Below, piece after piece: positions 34,882 through 44,164 of a stretch of 64,000 nucleotides of DNA. This stretch comes from Acinetobacter gyllenbergii CIP 110306 = MTCC 11365 (GTDB taxonomy: Bacteria; Pseudomonadota; Gammaproteobacteria; Pseudomonadales; Moraxellaceae), in contig NZ_ATGG01000028.1 of the NCBI RefSeq assembly GCF_000413855.1, positions 93,753 to 157,752 of the forward strand, in the 5' to 3' direction. The notes below the pieces were generated by a model that saw nothing but the letters and a program-made list of their open reading frames with translations, was not told where the DNA came from and did not search any database. The position numbers and the translations under genes were made by a program. The number at the start of each line of letters is the position of its first letter. Position 1 is the first letter of the stretch.

Positions 34882-35982
34882 GTGAAGCATTACCAACTTT
34901 TTTCCATTCTTGCGATTAGTCTTAGTGCGACAGCTTGTGCTGTGACTTCAGGCTTGCAAACACATGATATTCCGAGTGAAGGCGTATACACTACCGACCA
35001 AGGAACCAATGTTAATGTTATAAAAATTACCCAAGACAATCTACCAGCGATTCAACCCGCTCAAATTGATTATCGAAATAATTACTCGACGCTTTTTAAA
35101 CAACAACAACTCGCTTATCGCTTGAGTCCTGGTGATGTACTCTCGATTCAACTGTGGGCTTATCCTGAAATTACGCCGCCAGTCAATAACCTGACCAACG
35201 ATCAATCGATTCAGGCCAATGGCTATCCGATTGACTACAACGGTTTTGTACAAATCCCCTTAGTAGGTCGCTATAAAGCATCGGGGAAAACATTGGCTCA
35301 GTTGAATAATGACCTGCGTAGCCAATTTGCTCAGTACCTTAAAAATCCTGATGTGATTGTGCGTGTACTGTCTTATCAAGGGCAACGTTACTCTGTACAA
35401 GGCAGTGTACTTAAAGGCGGACAGTTCTTCCTCAATGATCAACCTATTAGTATCTATACCGCCTTGGGTATGGCGGGTGGCGTGACGGATAAAGGCGATA
35501 ATACCTTTATCCAGCTGATTCGTAATGGCATCACTTATGACCTCAATACCATTGCACTCGAAAAATCGGGCTATTCGCTGCACAAATTACTGGTACAGCC
35601 GAATGATACGATTTACGTCAGTCCGAGAGAAAATCAAAAAATCTATGTGATGGGTGAATCAGGTAAAAATCAGGCCCTGCCAATGCGCGATCAGGGTATG
35701 ACCCTCAGCGATGCTTTAGGTGAAAGCTTGGGCTTAAATCCAAATTCAGCTAGTGCTAGCCGCATCTATGTGCTAAGAACCAATCCTAATGATCGTCATA
35801 CCGAACTCTATCATTTAAATTTAATGAGTCTGGGCGACTTTGGTCTAGCCAATCAATTTAGACTGCGTAGTAATGATATTGTTTATGTCGATGCAACAGG
35901 CCTAACTCGTTGGCAGCGTGTGATCAACCAAGTTGTTCCTTTCTCTAGTGCGTTATATAACATAGACCGTTTGGGACAATAA
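34882..35982 (+). CDS. wza: Capsule export outer-membrane protein Wza
   Basis: The outer-membrane channel of group 1-type capsule export. The 366-residue product starts at a GTG (34882) six bases after AAGGG, giving a lipoprotein signal with the lipobox LSATAC. It then has a polysaccharide export domain (LSPGDVLSIQLWAYPEI) and SLBB-type domains (SVQGSVLKGGQFFLND; IYVMGESGKNQALPM). An in-frame ATG at 34813 would put 23 non-signal residues in front and is rejected. First gene of wza-wzb-wzc. Confidence 0.93.
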   Translation: MKHYQLFSILAISLSATACAVTSGLQTHDIPSEGVYTTDQGTNVNVIKITQDNLPAIQPAQIDYRNNYSTLFKQQQLAYRLSPGDVLSIQLWAYPEITPPVNNLTNDQSIQANGYPIDYNGFVQIPLVGRYKASGKTLAQLNNDLRSQFAQYLKNPDVIVRVLSYQGQRYSVQGSVLKGGQFFLNDQPISIYTALGMAGGVTDKGDNTFIQLIRNGITYDLNTIALEKSGYSLHKLLVQPNDTIYVSPRENQKIYVMGESGKNQALPMRDQGMTLSDALGESLGLNPNSASASRIYVLRTNPNDRHTELYHLNLMSLGDFGLANQFRLRSNDIVYVDATGLTRWQRVINQVVPFSSALYNIDRLGQ

Positions 35983-35987
35983 TTAAA

Positions 35988-36416
35988 ATGGATATTAAAA
36001 CAATTCTGGTTGTTTGTGTCGGTAACATTTGCCGCAGCCCAATGGCGGAATATCTACTTAAACGACAATACCCAGAAATGCAGATTGAATCTGCAGGTAT
36101 TTCTGGGTTGATTGGACATGCCGCCGATGATAAGGCACAACTGTGTATGCAGCGCTTAAATATTGATATGAGTCCACATATTGCAAAGAAACTCAATGCA
36201 GAACTGCTGAAACAGGCAGATCTGATTTTAGTGATGAGCAACAATCAACAAAAGCATATTGAACAAACATGGCCATTTGCAAAAGGGAAAGTGTTTCGTC
36301 TTGGGCATTGGCAAAATAAAAACGTCCCTGATCCTTACCAACACGATCAAGTTTTTTTTGATAATACTTGTCAGCTGATTCAACAGTGCGTTACTGACTG
36401 GAAAAATTATATTTAA
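35988..36416 (+). CDS. wzb: Low-molecular-weight protein tyrosine phosphatase Wzb
   Basis: Dephosphorylates the tyrosine kinase Wzc and so controls capsule polymerisation and export. The 142-residue product has the P-loop VCVGNICRSPMAE (catalytic Cys about residue 11, Arg17) and the general-acid loop VPDPYQ near residue 113. It lies five bases after wza and 17 before wzc. Confidence 0.95.
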   Translation: MDIKTILVVCVGNICRSPMAEYLLKRQYPEMQIESAGISGLIGHAADDKAQLCMQRLNIDMSPHIAKKLNAELLKQADLILVMSNNQQKHIEQTWPFAKGKVFRLGHWQNKNVPDPYQHDQVFFDNTCQLIQQCVTDWKNYI

Positions 36417-36433
36417 CTTTTTAGATTAAGATT

Positions 36434-38620
36434 ATGAGCCAAAATACCAATACTGAAGATACCATTGACCTCAAAGAGCTGTTCTTTGCCCTCATCGCGC
36501 AGTGGAAGCTCGTTGCATTGTGTATTATTCTAAGCTTAGTCATCGCTTTACTGTATCTCCGTGTTACACCAGACACCTATTCTGTTGATGCTTTAGTACA
36601 GGTTGAAGACAGTAAAGGAGCATCCGCTGCTCTTTTAGGTGATCTTTCTCAAATGATTGAGCAAAAATCACCAGCTCAAGCTGAAATTGAAATTTTAAAA
36701 TCTCGTCTGGTTTTAGGGTCTGTTATTAGAGATTTACATCTTAATATTGAAATTTCGAGTACCGAAGACACTCTTAGTCATCGTTTATTAAACAATACAG
36801 ATTATCAAACGAACTATACAAAAAACTCAGTGATATTTAACGATGGTCTCAAAAGCTTTGAAATCCGTCAATTTGAAGTGCCTTCTTATTACCTCGACAA
36901 GCAACTCTCTCTGAATTTTGATAAACAGTCTTTACGTTTAACCGACCCTAAAACTGAAGAGGTCGTCCTAACAGTCCCCCTTAATCAGTTAAATCAAGTC
37001 ATGGGGGCTAAAGGCACATGGAAAGTTGGCATTTTTACAAAGGATCAATTATTAGATACAGCCTATAATATTAAAAATTTATCTATGCCTGCGGCTGTTG
37101 ATACACTAAGTTCTAACTATTCCGTTGCAGAAAGAGGAAAACTCACTGGTATTTTAGGTCTCAGCTATCAAGGACAAGATCAAGAGCATATCACCAAAGT
37201 TCTTAATGCAATCTTAGTGACCTATAGCGCACAAAACATTGAACGTCGTTCAGCTGAGTCAGCACAAACTTTAAAATTTCTTGATGAACAGCTCCCTGAG
37301 CTTAAAAAGCAACTGGATGATGCAGAGCGTGTCTTCAATAAATTCCGTCAACAATATAATACTGTCGATGTCACCAAAGAGTCTGAACTGTATCTGACCC
37401 AAAGCATTGCCTTAGAAACCAAAAAAATTGAATTACAACAACAACAAGCAGACCTCGCAGCCAAGTACACAGCCCAACATCCGGCAATGCGTGAAATTAA
37501 TGCTCAAATTAATGCATTAAATAAACAAATCGCTGAATTAAACAATACCTTAAAACAATTGCCAGATGTGCAAAGACAGTACCTACAACTGTATCGTGAA
37601 GTTGAAGTCAAAACCCAACTCTACACTGCGTTATTAAACTCCTACCAACAACTGCGTATTGCCAAAGCAGGTGAGATTGGCAATGTCCGTATTGTCGATA
37701 CCGCAATCCAGCCCGTTGAACCAATTAAACCGAAAAAACTCTTGGTTTTGATTCTTGCCATTTTTGCGGGTGGTTTTATTGGGACCTTAATTGCATTACT
37801 CCGTAATATGTTACGCACGGGTGTGAAAGATTCAACTCAAATTGAGAGTGAGTTTGATCTTCCAGTTTATGCCACTGTACCGCGTTCACCAGTTCAAGAA
37901 ACACGTATCAACATTTTAAAGAAAAAGAAATCTATTCCTATTCTTGCTGTTAAACATAGTGATGATATTGCTGTTGAAAGCTTACGTAGTATTCGAACCG
38001 CGATTCATTTCGCCTTAGCAAGTGCTAAAAATAATATCATTATGATTGCAGGCCCTTCGCCTGAAGTTGGTAAATCGTTTATCTCAACCAACCTAGCCAC
38101 AATTTTTGCTCAAAGTAATAAAAAAGTCTTACTGATCGATGCGGATATGCGTCGTGGCTATATGCATAAATATTTTAATATAGATGTAAAACCAGGTTTG
38201 TCTGAGTATTTAAGTCATCTTGCTGATTTAAACCAAGTCATCCACCAAACGGATGTGGTTGGTTTAAATGTGATTACACGAGGTAAAAGCCCAACCAATC
38301 CATCTGAAATGCTCGGTTCAGAACAATTTAAAGCCTTATTGGAGCAACTCAGCCAACAATATGATCATATCATTATTGATACTCCACCTGTGTTAGCAGT
38401 CACAGATGGTATTATTATTTCTCAATATGCAGGTGTGAATTTACTTGTTGCGCGTTATGCCAAGTCGCAAATGAAGGAACTTGAACTGAGTTTAAGTCGC
38501 TTTGAGCAAGCCAATGTGAAAGTCAATGGCTTTATCCTGAACGATATCCAGCGTTCAAGTGCAGGATATGGTTATGGTTATAACTATTCATATGCGTATA
38601 AAGCGCATAAAGAGGATTAA
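36434..38620 (+). CDS. wzc: Capsule polysaccharide co-polymerase and tyrosine kinase Wzc
   Basis: An inner-membrane chain-length regulator with a cytoplasmic BY-kinase. The 728-residue product has an N-terminal Wzz domain with a first membrane segment (about 25-45), a periplasmic coiled coil (about 270-390, QLPELKKQLDDAERVFNKF), and a second segment at about 436-456. The kinase follows: Walker A GPSPEVGKSF near 540, Walker A' VLLIDADMRRG near 566, Walker B IIIDTPPV near 650. The C-terminal Tyr cluster (GYGYGYNYSYAYK, residues about 711-723) is the autophosphorylation tail that Wzb acts on. Confidence 0.95.
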   Translation: MSQNTNTEDTIDLKELFFALIAQWKLVALCIILSLVIALLYLRVTPDTYSVDALVQVEDSKGASAALLGDLSQMIEQKSPAQAEIEILKSRLVLGSVIRDLHLNIEISSTEDTLSHRLLNNTDYQTNYTKNSVIFNDGLKSFEIRQFEVPSYYLDKQLSLNFDKQSLRLTDPKTEEVVLTVPLNQLNQVMGAKGTWKVGIFTKDQLLDTAYNIKNLSMPAAVDTLSSNYSVAERGKLTGILGLSYQGQDQEHITKVLNAILVTYSAQNIERRSAESAQTLKFLDEQLPELKKQLDDAERVFNKFRQQYNTVDVTKESELYLTQSIALETKKIELQQQQADLAAKYTAQHPAMREINAQINALNKQIAELNNTLKQLPDVQRQYLQLYREVEVKTQLYTALLNSYQQLRIAKAGEIGNVRIVDTAIQPVEPIKPKKLLVLILAIFAGGFIGTLIALLRNMLRTGVKDSTQIESEFDLPVYATVPRSPVQETRINILKKKKSIPILAVKHSDDIAVESLRSIRTAIHFALASAKNNIIMIAGPSPEVGKSFISTNLATIFAQSNKKVLLIDADMRRGYMHKYFNIDVKPGLSEYLSHLADLNQVIHQTDVVGLNVITRGKSPTNPSEMLGSEQFKALLEQLSQQYDHIIIDTPPVLAVTDGIIISQYAGVNLLVARYAKSQMKELELSLSRFEQANVKVNGFILNDIQRSSAGYGYGYNYSYAYKAHKED

Positions 38621-38644
38621 GCCAATCACCATTTGCTTGTTAGA

Positions 38645-38672
38645 AAACCAGATCTCACGATCTGGTTTTTTT
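38645..38672 (+). terminator. Terminator after wzc
   Basis: AAACCAGATC, a four-base loop and GATCTGGTTTTTTT form a strong stem with a T-tract 25 bases past wzc. Confidence 0.9.
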
Positions 38673-38797
38673 ATACTTAAACACATAAATCTTATAAAAA
38701 ACTCACGCATTTTTGCTGTTAATTATTCAATGCCTAAGCTTATACATGCTAAGATCAAGAGTATATTTTTTATTAAAATCTCACTTTGGGACATCTC

Positions 38798-39505
38798 ATG
38801 AGTAAAGCTTTACCTTTCGTTGTCGCAGCCGTTTTAGGCGGTGCAGCGCTAGTTCCTGTTTACTATGCTACTAAAAACCCAACAACTGAACTTGGTGCTA
38901 AAGCTGACAAAAATGCTGCACCTGTTGCAAAAATCAGTTATGCATTAGGCTATGAAGTCGCAAAACAAACCCCACCTGAATTAGAAACCAGTGCGTTTAT
39001 TACTGGCTTCCGTGATGCACATGCTCAAAAACCTGCGGCATACACAGAAGAAGAGTTACAAGCGGCTTATGTCGAATTCCAAAAAGAGCTCCAACAAAAG
39101 CAAGCCAATGAGACTAAAAAAGCAGAAGCGACCAACAATAGTTTCTTAGCAGAAAATGCCAAGAAAGAGGGCGTGAAAACCACAGCTTCTGGCTTACAAT
39201 ATAAAATCACCAAAGAAGGTACAGGTAAGCAACCTGCTGCAACGTCTGTTGTAAAAGTCCATTACAAAGGCCAACTCACTGATGGTAAAGTGTTTGATAG
39301 CTCTTATGACCGTGGTGAGCCCGTTGAATTCCCACTCAATCAAGTGATTCCGGGTTGGACGGAAGGCTTACAACTGATGAAAGAAGGTGGTAAGGCAACA
39401 TTCTATATTCCAGCAAACTTAGGCTACGGAGAACAAGGCGTTCCTGGTTCGATCCCACCAAATAGCACGCTAATTTTTGATGTTGAATTAATCGCTGTTA
39501 AGTAA
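38798..39505 (+). CDS. fkpA: FKBP-type peptidyl-prolyl isomerase FkpA, copy 1
   Basis: An envelope peptidyl-prolyl cis-trans isomerase/chaperone and the usual gene at the wzc-side end of Acinetobacter K loci. The 235-residue product has an N-terminal hydrophobic segment (residues 4-24, not clearly cleavable), an FKBP_N dimerisation region (KISYALGYEVAKQ to about residue 115) and an FKBP domain (VKVHYKGQLTDGKVFDSSYD, GWTEGLQLMKEGGKATFYIP). ATG at 38798 chosen; four residues earlier lies a poorer start. Two close paralogues follow in tandem, which is unusual. Confidence 0.93.
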   Translation: MSKALPFVVAAVLGGAALVPVYYATKNPTTELGAKADKNAAPVAKISYALGYEVAKQTPPELETSAFITGFRDAHAQKPAAYTEEELQAAYVEFQKELQQKQANETKKAEATNNSFLAENAKKEGVKTTASGLQYKITKEGTGKQPAATSVVKVHYKGQLTDGKVFDSSYDRGEPVEFPLNQVIPGWTEGLQLMKEGGKATFYIPANLGYGEQGVPGSIPPNSTLIFDVELIAVK

Positions 39506-39511
39506 ATGATT

Positions 39512-39540
39512 TAAGGAGAGCTTGTGCTCTCCTTATTTTT
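39512..39540 (+). terminator. Terminator between fkpA copies 1 and 2
   Basis: TAAGGAGAGC, TTGT and GCTCTCCTTA followed by TTTTT form a strong hairpin. It lies only 11 bases before the next start codon, so it may also hide or present the ribosome site of copy 2. A shortened form recurs before copy 3. Confidence 0.75.
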
Positions 39541-39550
39541 GGAAAAAATA

Positions 39551-40192
39551 ATGAAAAGATTAGTGCTCATTTTAATTAGTACAGCCATCGGAACCGTTCA
39601 GGCAGCACCTGTTGATAAAATTAGCTATGCTTTAGGCTATGAGATTAAACAACAAATACCATCTGAAATAAATGTAGAATCCTTTATCCAAGGGATACGC
39701 GATGCCTATGCCAAAAAGCCTGCAACTTATACCGATGAGGAATTAAAAGTCGCTTATTCTGAATTCCAAAAAACCCTAGAACAACAACAACGCCAAGCTT
39801 CTAAGCAGGCAGAAGTCGTTAGCCAACGGTTTTTTGCAGAAAATGCTAAAAAAGAAGGCGTCAAAACGACAGCATCAGGCTTACAGTATAAAATGACGCA
39901 AGTGGGTAAAGGCCAGTCACCTCAGCTAAGCTCTACTGTCAAAGTAAATTATAAAGGTCAACTGATCGATGGAACTGTCTTTGATAGTTCTTATGAGCGA
40001 GGTGAACCGATTGAATTTCCACTGAATCAAGTCATTGCCGGTTGGACCGAAGGCTTACAGTTGATGAAAGAAGGTGGCAAGGCAACACTTTATATTCCTG
40101 CGAACTTAGGTTACGGTGAACAAGGGGTTGCTTCGATCCCACCCAATAGCATCTTAATTTTTGATGTAGAATTAATCGCTGTTCGTCAGTGA
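39551..40192 (+). CDS. FKBP-type peptidyl-prolyl isomerase, copy 2
   Basis: The 213-residue product has a cleavable signal peptide (MKRLVLILISTAIGTVQAAP, cut after QA), a short FKBP_N region (KISYALGYEIKQQIPSEINV) and an FKBP domain (TVKVNYKGQLIDGTVFDSSY; GWTEGLQLMKEGGKATLYIP). It is highly similar to copy 1 across the whole mature protein but has a different, secreted-type N-terminus. It was probably formed by tandem duplication. The start at 39551 follows a GGAAAAAATA leader shared with copy 3. Confidence 0.9.
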   Translation: MKRLVLILISTAIGTVQAAPVDKISYALGYEIKQQIPSEINVESFIQGIRDAYAKKPATYTDEELKVAYSEFQKTLEQQQRQASKQAEVVSQRFFAENAKKEGVKTTASGLQYKMTQVGKGQSPQLSSTVKVNYKGQLIDGTVFDSSYERGEPIEFPLNQVIAGWTEGLQLMKEGGKATLYIPANLGYGEQGVASIPPNSILIFDVELIAVRQ

Positions 40193-40199
40193 TTCAAGT

Positions 40200-40213
40200 A
40201 GAGCCTGTGCTCT
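40200..40213 (+). repeat. Shortened copy of the inter-fkpA hairpin
   Basis: AGAGC-CTGT-GCTCT is followed by CCTTTATTTTTGGAAGAAATAATG, nearly the same as the sequence before copy 2. The intergenic region was therefore duplicated with the gene. Confidence 0.7.
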
Positions 40214-40234
40214 CCTTTATTTTTGGAAGAAATA

Positions 40235-40918
40235 ATGAAAAGATTAGCGCTCATTTTAATTACTGCAACCCTCGGAACGGTTCAGGCTGCACCCATTACA
40301 CAAAAGAGTTCACAAAAAGATCAATTGGGCTATAGCTACGGTTATCTTATGGGGCGTGGCAATGCCGAAACCTTAAAAGATTTAAATATCGAAACCTTTG
40401 TACAAGGTTTGCAAGAAGCCATTCAAGGGAAGGCAGCGTCATTAACCGATGAAGAAATGGCGACAGTTCTAAATCAATATAAAAAGCGCCTAGAGGCCAA
40501 ACAACTGGTTGAGTTTCAAGAACAAGCACAAATAAATGATCAAGCAGGCAAAGCCTTCTTAGCTGAAAATGGCAAGAAAGCAGATATTGTCACAACCAAA
40601 TCAGGTTTGCAGTATCAAGTGTTACAGCAAGGTCAAGGTAAATCACCCAAAGCGACGTCAACGGTTAAAGTAAACTATGAAGGCCGTTTACTGGATGGCA
40701 CCGTGTTCGACAGTTCAATTGCACGTAACCATCCACTTGAGTTCAAGCTGAGTCAGGTCATTTCAGGTTGGACTGAGGGTGTTCAAACCATGAAGGAAGG
40801 TGGCAAAAGCCGTTTCTTTATTCCCGCAAATCTCGCTTATGGTGATGTCGGTTCTGGCGATGCGATTGGGCCCAACAGCACCTTAATTTTTGATATTGAA
40901 TTACTTGAAGTGAAATAA
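40235..40918 (+). CDS. FKBP-type peptidyl-prolyl isomerase, copy 3
   Basis: The 227-residue product has nearly the same signal peptide as copy 2 (MKRLALILITATLGTVQAAP) but a more divergent FKBP_N region (QLGYSYGYLMGRGNAETLKD). The FKBP domain reads TVKVNYEGRLLDGTVFDSSI with GWTEGVQTMKEGGKSRFFIP. The Tyr and Phe residues that line the FKBP active site appear retained. The signal peptide and leader tie it to copy 2, while the mature part is closer to the E. coli FkpA/FklB type. It is the last of three tandem paralogues. Confidence 0.9.
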   Translation: MKRLALILITATLGTVQAAPITQKSSQKDQLGYSYGYLMGRGNAETLKDLNIETFVQGLQEAIQGKAASLTDEEMATVLNQYKKRLEAKQLVEFQEQAQINDQAGKAFLAENGKKADIVTTKSGLQYQVLQQGQGKSPKATSTVKVNYEGRLLDGTVFDSSIARNHPLEFKLSQVISGWTEGVQTMKEGGKSRFFIPANLAYGDVGSGDAIGPNSTLIFDIELLEVK

Positions 40919-40923
40919 TAAAA

Positions 40924-40953
40924 AAACCCTCCACATGGAGGGTTTAATTTTTT
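40924..40953. terminator. Terminator between fkpA copy 3 and murJ
   Basis: AAACCCTCC, a four-base loop and GGAGGGTTT with A- and T-runs on the two sides; it can serve both convergent genes. Confidence 0.85.
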
Positions 40954-40966
40954 AAATCAATATCAT

Positions 40967-42508
40967 TTAAGGTTTTAAGTGTCTTGGTCGGAAACCCGTG
41001 GCCAATAATCCTAGTGCATAAGCAACGACACCAATGACACACAAGCCAATCACTTCAGCAATACGTAGCCATTGCGAAATATCGCCTTGATACCAGGTTA
41101 AACCGTACCACAAGGCTGCAATCATGGCGATATTGGCAACCGCATATTGAAATACCAATTTCTTCCAATGCGCACCAAAACGATAAATATTACGTTTATG
41201 CAAATAGAAATATAACATCCCCGCATTGACCAAAGCAGAACCTGAAGATGCCAATGCCAGTGCCATATGCTCGGCATGCCAATCAATCAATTTAAAAAAG
41301 CCAATAAACACCACGTTTAAAATGGCATTGGCTGCAACCGCCATTAAACCAACACGGACAGGTGTTTTGGTATCTTGCTGTGCATAAAAACCTGGTGCGA
41401 AGACTTTAATCAACATAAATGAGATCACCCCTGCACTCATACATTGCAAGGCCAAGGCAGTCATTCGCGTATCTTCCACGGTAAATTCACCACGTTGGAA
41501 TAAGGCTTGAATAATTGGGGTTGATAGCATAAATAGCGCGATACTGGCAGGAATACCAACCAACATAATCACCTTGGCCGCCCAGTCGATCATACTTCTA
41601 AATTTGCTCTGATCCTGCTCGGCATGACGCGCCGACAATGAAGGTAAAATCACGGTACCAATTGCAACACCAATCAGTCCCAATGGTAACTCGGTCATAC
41701 GTTCAGCACTGTATAGCCATGACACCGAACCATCCTGCATAAACGATGCCCAGATGGTGTTTAATAATAAATTAATCTGAGTCACTGACACCCCAAACAA
41801 AGCGGGTAACATCAGTTTTAAAATACGATCTACACCTTCATGTTTGAAATCAACTTTAGGTGGAATCAGTAAATTCTTTTTCCATAATTCAGGGATCTGA
41901 ATCGCCAACTGTAGAACACCCGCCGCGACCACCGCCCAACCCAGCGCCATAATCGGTTCCGCCATATACGGCGTTAACCACCACGCCCCTGCGATCATCG
42001 CCACATTCAGCAATACAGGCGAAAATGCGGGTGAAGCAAATGAGCCATAACTGTTTAAGATACTACTGGCAAAAGCCGTCAATGACATAAACATTAAATA
42101 GGGAATGGTCAGGCGAAACATATCCACGGCGAGCTCAAATTTCTCAGGATCGTTATGGAAGCCCGGCGCATATAAATAAATAATCGCCGGCGCAGCCACC
42201 ATCGCCACAAAGGTCAATAAAGACATGGCCGTGAGCAAACAGCCAAACACCCGACTAATTAAAATCTGGACTTCGGCATGGGCACGGCTGGTCTTATATT
42301 CAGTCAGAACTGGAATAAAGGCTTGGGAAAAAGCCCCTTCTGCAAATAAGCGTCGAAAAAAGTTGGGAATACGAAAGGCAACAACGAAGGTATCAAAGTC
42401 CTTGCCTGCACCAAATACATTGAGTAGCACCACATCACGGACTAGACCCAACACTCGAGATAACATCGTCATTGCACTGACAATTACAGTCGATCGCCAC
42501 AATGCCAT
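40967..42508 (-). CDS. murJ: Lipid II flippase MurJ
   Basis: Moves lipid II across the inner membrane for peptidoglycan synthesis. The 513-residue product is a MOP-superfamily protein with about 14 membrane segments. The N-terminus MALWRSTVIVSAMTMLSRVL and GLVRDVVLLNVFGAGKDFD match MviN/MurJ, as does FRRLFAEGAFSQAFIPVLTE. AGGTG lies six bases before the ATG at 42508; a GTG three codons upstream is less likely. It is a conserved neighbour of the K locus in Acinetobacter. Confidence 0.95.
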   Translation of the reverse strand: MALWRSTVIVSAMTMLSRVLGLVRDVVLLNVFGAGKDFDTFVVAFRIPNFFRRLFAEGAFSQAFIPVLTEYKTSRAHAEVQILISRVFGCLLTAMSLLTFVAMVAAPAIIYLYAPGFHNDPEKFELAVDMFRLTIPYLMFMSLTAFASSILNSYGSFASPAFSPVLLNVAMIAGAWWLTPYMAEPIMALGWAVVAAGVLQLAIQIPELWKKNLLIPPKVDFKHEGVDRILKLMLPALFGVSVTQINLLLNTIWASFMQDGSVSWLYSAERMTELPLGLIGVAIGTVILPSLSARHAEQDQSKFRSMIDWAAKVIMLVGIPASIALFMLSTPIIQALFQRGEFTVEDTRMTALALQCMSAGVISFMLIKVFAPGFYAQQDTKTPVRVGLMAVAANAILNVVFIGFFKLIDWHAEHMALALASSGSALVNAGMLYFYLHKRNIYRFGAHWKKLVFQYAVANIAMIAALWYGLTWYQGDISQWLRIAEVIGLCVIGVVAYALGLLATGFRPRHLKP

Positions 42509-42579
42509 CGCATTCACCTACGGCTTATCTTTTAAAAAGCGTTATTGTAATGAAAGTCCGAACAGATTTCGTTGTGAAA

Positions 42580-43173
42580 TTATAAATCCGATACTGTTTT
42601 TTCGGCTAATTTTTGTTGAGCCAGTAAATTTCGGAATAATTGCCAATCAAAGTGTTCACCGGGATCGGTTTTACGTTTTGGCGCAATGTCAGAATGACCT
42701 GCAATATGATGTTGAATCTTTGGATATGCCTGTTGCAAAGTACAGACCACTTCAACTAAAGCTTGATATTGTTCAGGCTCAAAAGGTAAATCATCACTCC
42801 CTTCCAGCTCAATTCCAATCGAATAATCATTACATTCTTTTTGTGCAAGGTAACTGGAACGACCAGCATGCCACGAACGATCATTAAAATTCACAAACTG
42901 AATCACTTCGCCTGTGCGCAAAATTAACAGATGTGCTGAGACCTGCATCCCTTCAATGGTTTGAAAATAAGGATGTACCGACCAATCCAGTTGATTCTGA
43001 AAGAATTGCTGGATATAGCCGCCACCAAACTGTGAAGGTGGCAAACTAATATTATGAATAACGATCAATTGGATCTCGGTATCGAGAGGGCGTGCATTAA
43101 AATTAGGCGAGGCAATTTGAGTTGCACCCTCTAAGATTCCATCTTGTACTTGAGCAAATCTAGCGTGTTGCAT
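42580..43173 (-). CDS. ampD: 1,6-anhydro-N-acetylmuramyl-L-alanine amidase AmpD
   Basis: A cytoplasmic zinc amidase of muropeptide recycling. The product (197 residues from MQHARFAQVQ) has the amidase_2 fold with zinc ligands in VIHNIS (His), SWHAGRSSY (His) and the C-terminal KTDPGEHFDW (Asp). YSIGIELEGSDD carries the catalytic Glu and AGHSDIAPKRKTDPG is a family signature. The frame extends upstream to 43230 with starts at 43212 and others; none has a strong ribosome site, so the start is uncertain by up to about 20 codons. Confidence 0.9.
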   Translation of the reverse strand: MQHARFAQVQDGILEGATQIASPNFNARPLDTEIQLIVIHNISLPPSQFGGGYIQQFFQNQLDWSVHPYFQTIEGMQVSAHLLILRTGEVIQFVNFNDRSWHAGRSSYLAQKECNDYSIGIELEGSDDLPFEPEQYQALVEVVCTLQQAYPKIQHHIAGHSDIAPKRKTDPGEHFDWQLFRNLLAQQKLAEKTVSDL

Positions 43174-43318
43174 GGTGACTCGAATCAGCAATTGAATATT
43201 TATCTCACTCATTCTGACATGCTTTATCACGAATAATCGAGATCAAATACTTATTTTTTATGGGGAGGGTGTTAATATATGGCACACGTTTTTTAGTCAA
43301 ACATATACTGGAACTGGT

Positions 43319-44164
43319 ATGAGTATTCCTCAATCTTTGCTTGAACAATCTATTCAAATCAATATTCAACAAGCATTACAGGAAGATATTGGCGAGGGCG
43401 ATATCACCGCCCTGCTCACACCAGCTGATGAACAAGCCACAGCCACCATTATTAGCCGTGAAGAGATGGTATTGGCGGGTCAACCTTGGGTTAATGCCTT
43501 GATTCAAGCCTATGACAGCTCAGTTCAAGTGACTTGGTTAAAACAAGAAGGTGATGTAATTGCAGCAAATGAAGCCTTTTTAAAACTGGCAGGTTCAGCA
43601 CGTAGTTTACTTACCGTAGAGCGCCCTGCACTGAATTTCATCCAAACGCTGTCTGCAGTTGCAACAAAAACAGCAAGCTATGTGCAACAACTCGAGGGTC
43701 TACACACCAAACTGCTGGATACCCGTAAAACCTTGCCTGGTCTACGCATTGCACAAAAATATGCAGTTGCCATCGGTGGCGGACAAAATCACCGTTTAGG
43801 TTTGTTTGATGCTTTCTTAATTAAAGAAAATCACATCATGGCCGCAGGTGGCATTGCTCAAGCGATTCGTAAAGCACATGAAATTGCACCTGGTAAACCG
43901 GTCGAAGTGGAAGTCGAAACTTGGGATGAGCTCAATCAAGCACTTGAAGCAGGTGCGGATATTGTGATGCTGGATAACTTTAGCCAGCAACAGATGATTG
44001 ATGCAGTCAAACATGTTGCAGGTCGCTGTAAATTAGAGGCTTCAGGTAACATTACCATCGACAATTTACGTGAAGTGGCAACGACTGGCGTGGATTACAT
44101 TTCAATGGGCGTATTGACCAAAGACGTGCGTGCCGTTGATTTATCGATGCGTTTTAACGCTTAA
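43319..44164 (+). CDS. nadC: Nicotinate-nucleotide pyrophosphorylase (carboxylating)
   Basis: Converts quinolinate and PRPP to nicotinate mononucleotide in NAD synthesis. The 281-residue product shows the NadC signatures EDIGEGDITALL near the N-terminus, LDTRKTLPGLRIAQKYAVAI (about residues 137-156), GGGQNHRLGLFDAFLIKENH, and EVEVETWDELNQALEAGAD. It is divergent from ampD and overlaps the stop of the small minus-strand gene by four bases. Confidence 0.95.
   Translation: MSIPQSLLEQSIQINIQQALQEDIGEGDITALLTPADEQATATIISREEMVLAGQPWVNALIQAYDSSVQVTWLKQEGDVIAANEAFLKLAGSARSLLTVERPALNFIQTLSAVATKTASYVQQLEGLHTKLLDTRKTLPGLRIAQKYAVAIGGGQNHRLGLFDAFLIKENHIMAAGGIAQAIRKAHEIAPGKPVEVEVETWDELNQALEAGADIVMLDNFSQQQMIDAVKHVAGRCKLEASGNITIDNLREVATTGVDYISMGVLTKDVRAVDLSMRFNA

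Noticed and set aside
42225..42887. 220-codon plus-strand frame
   Set aside because: It runs antisense over murJ, the gap and ampD, and shows no domain motif.
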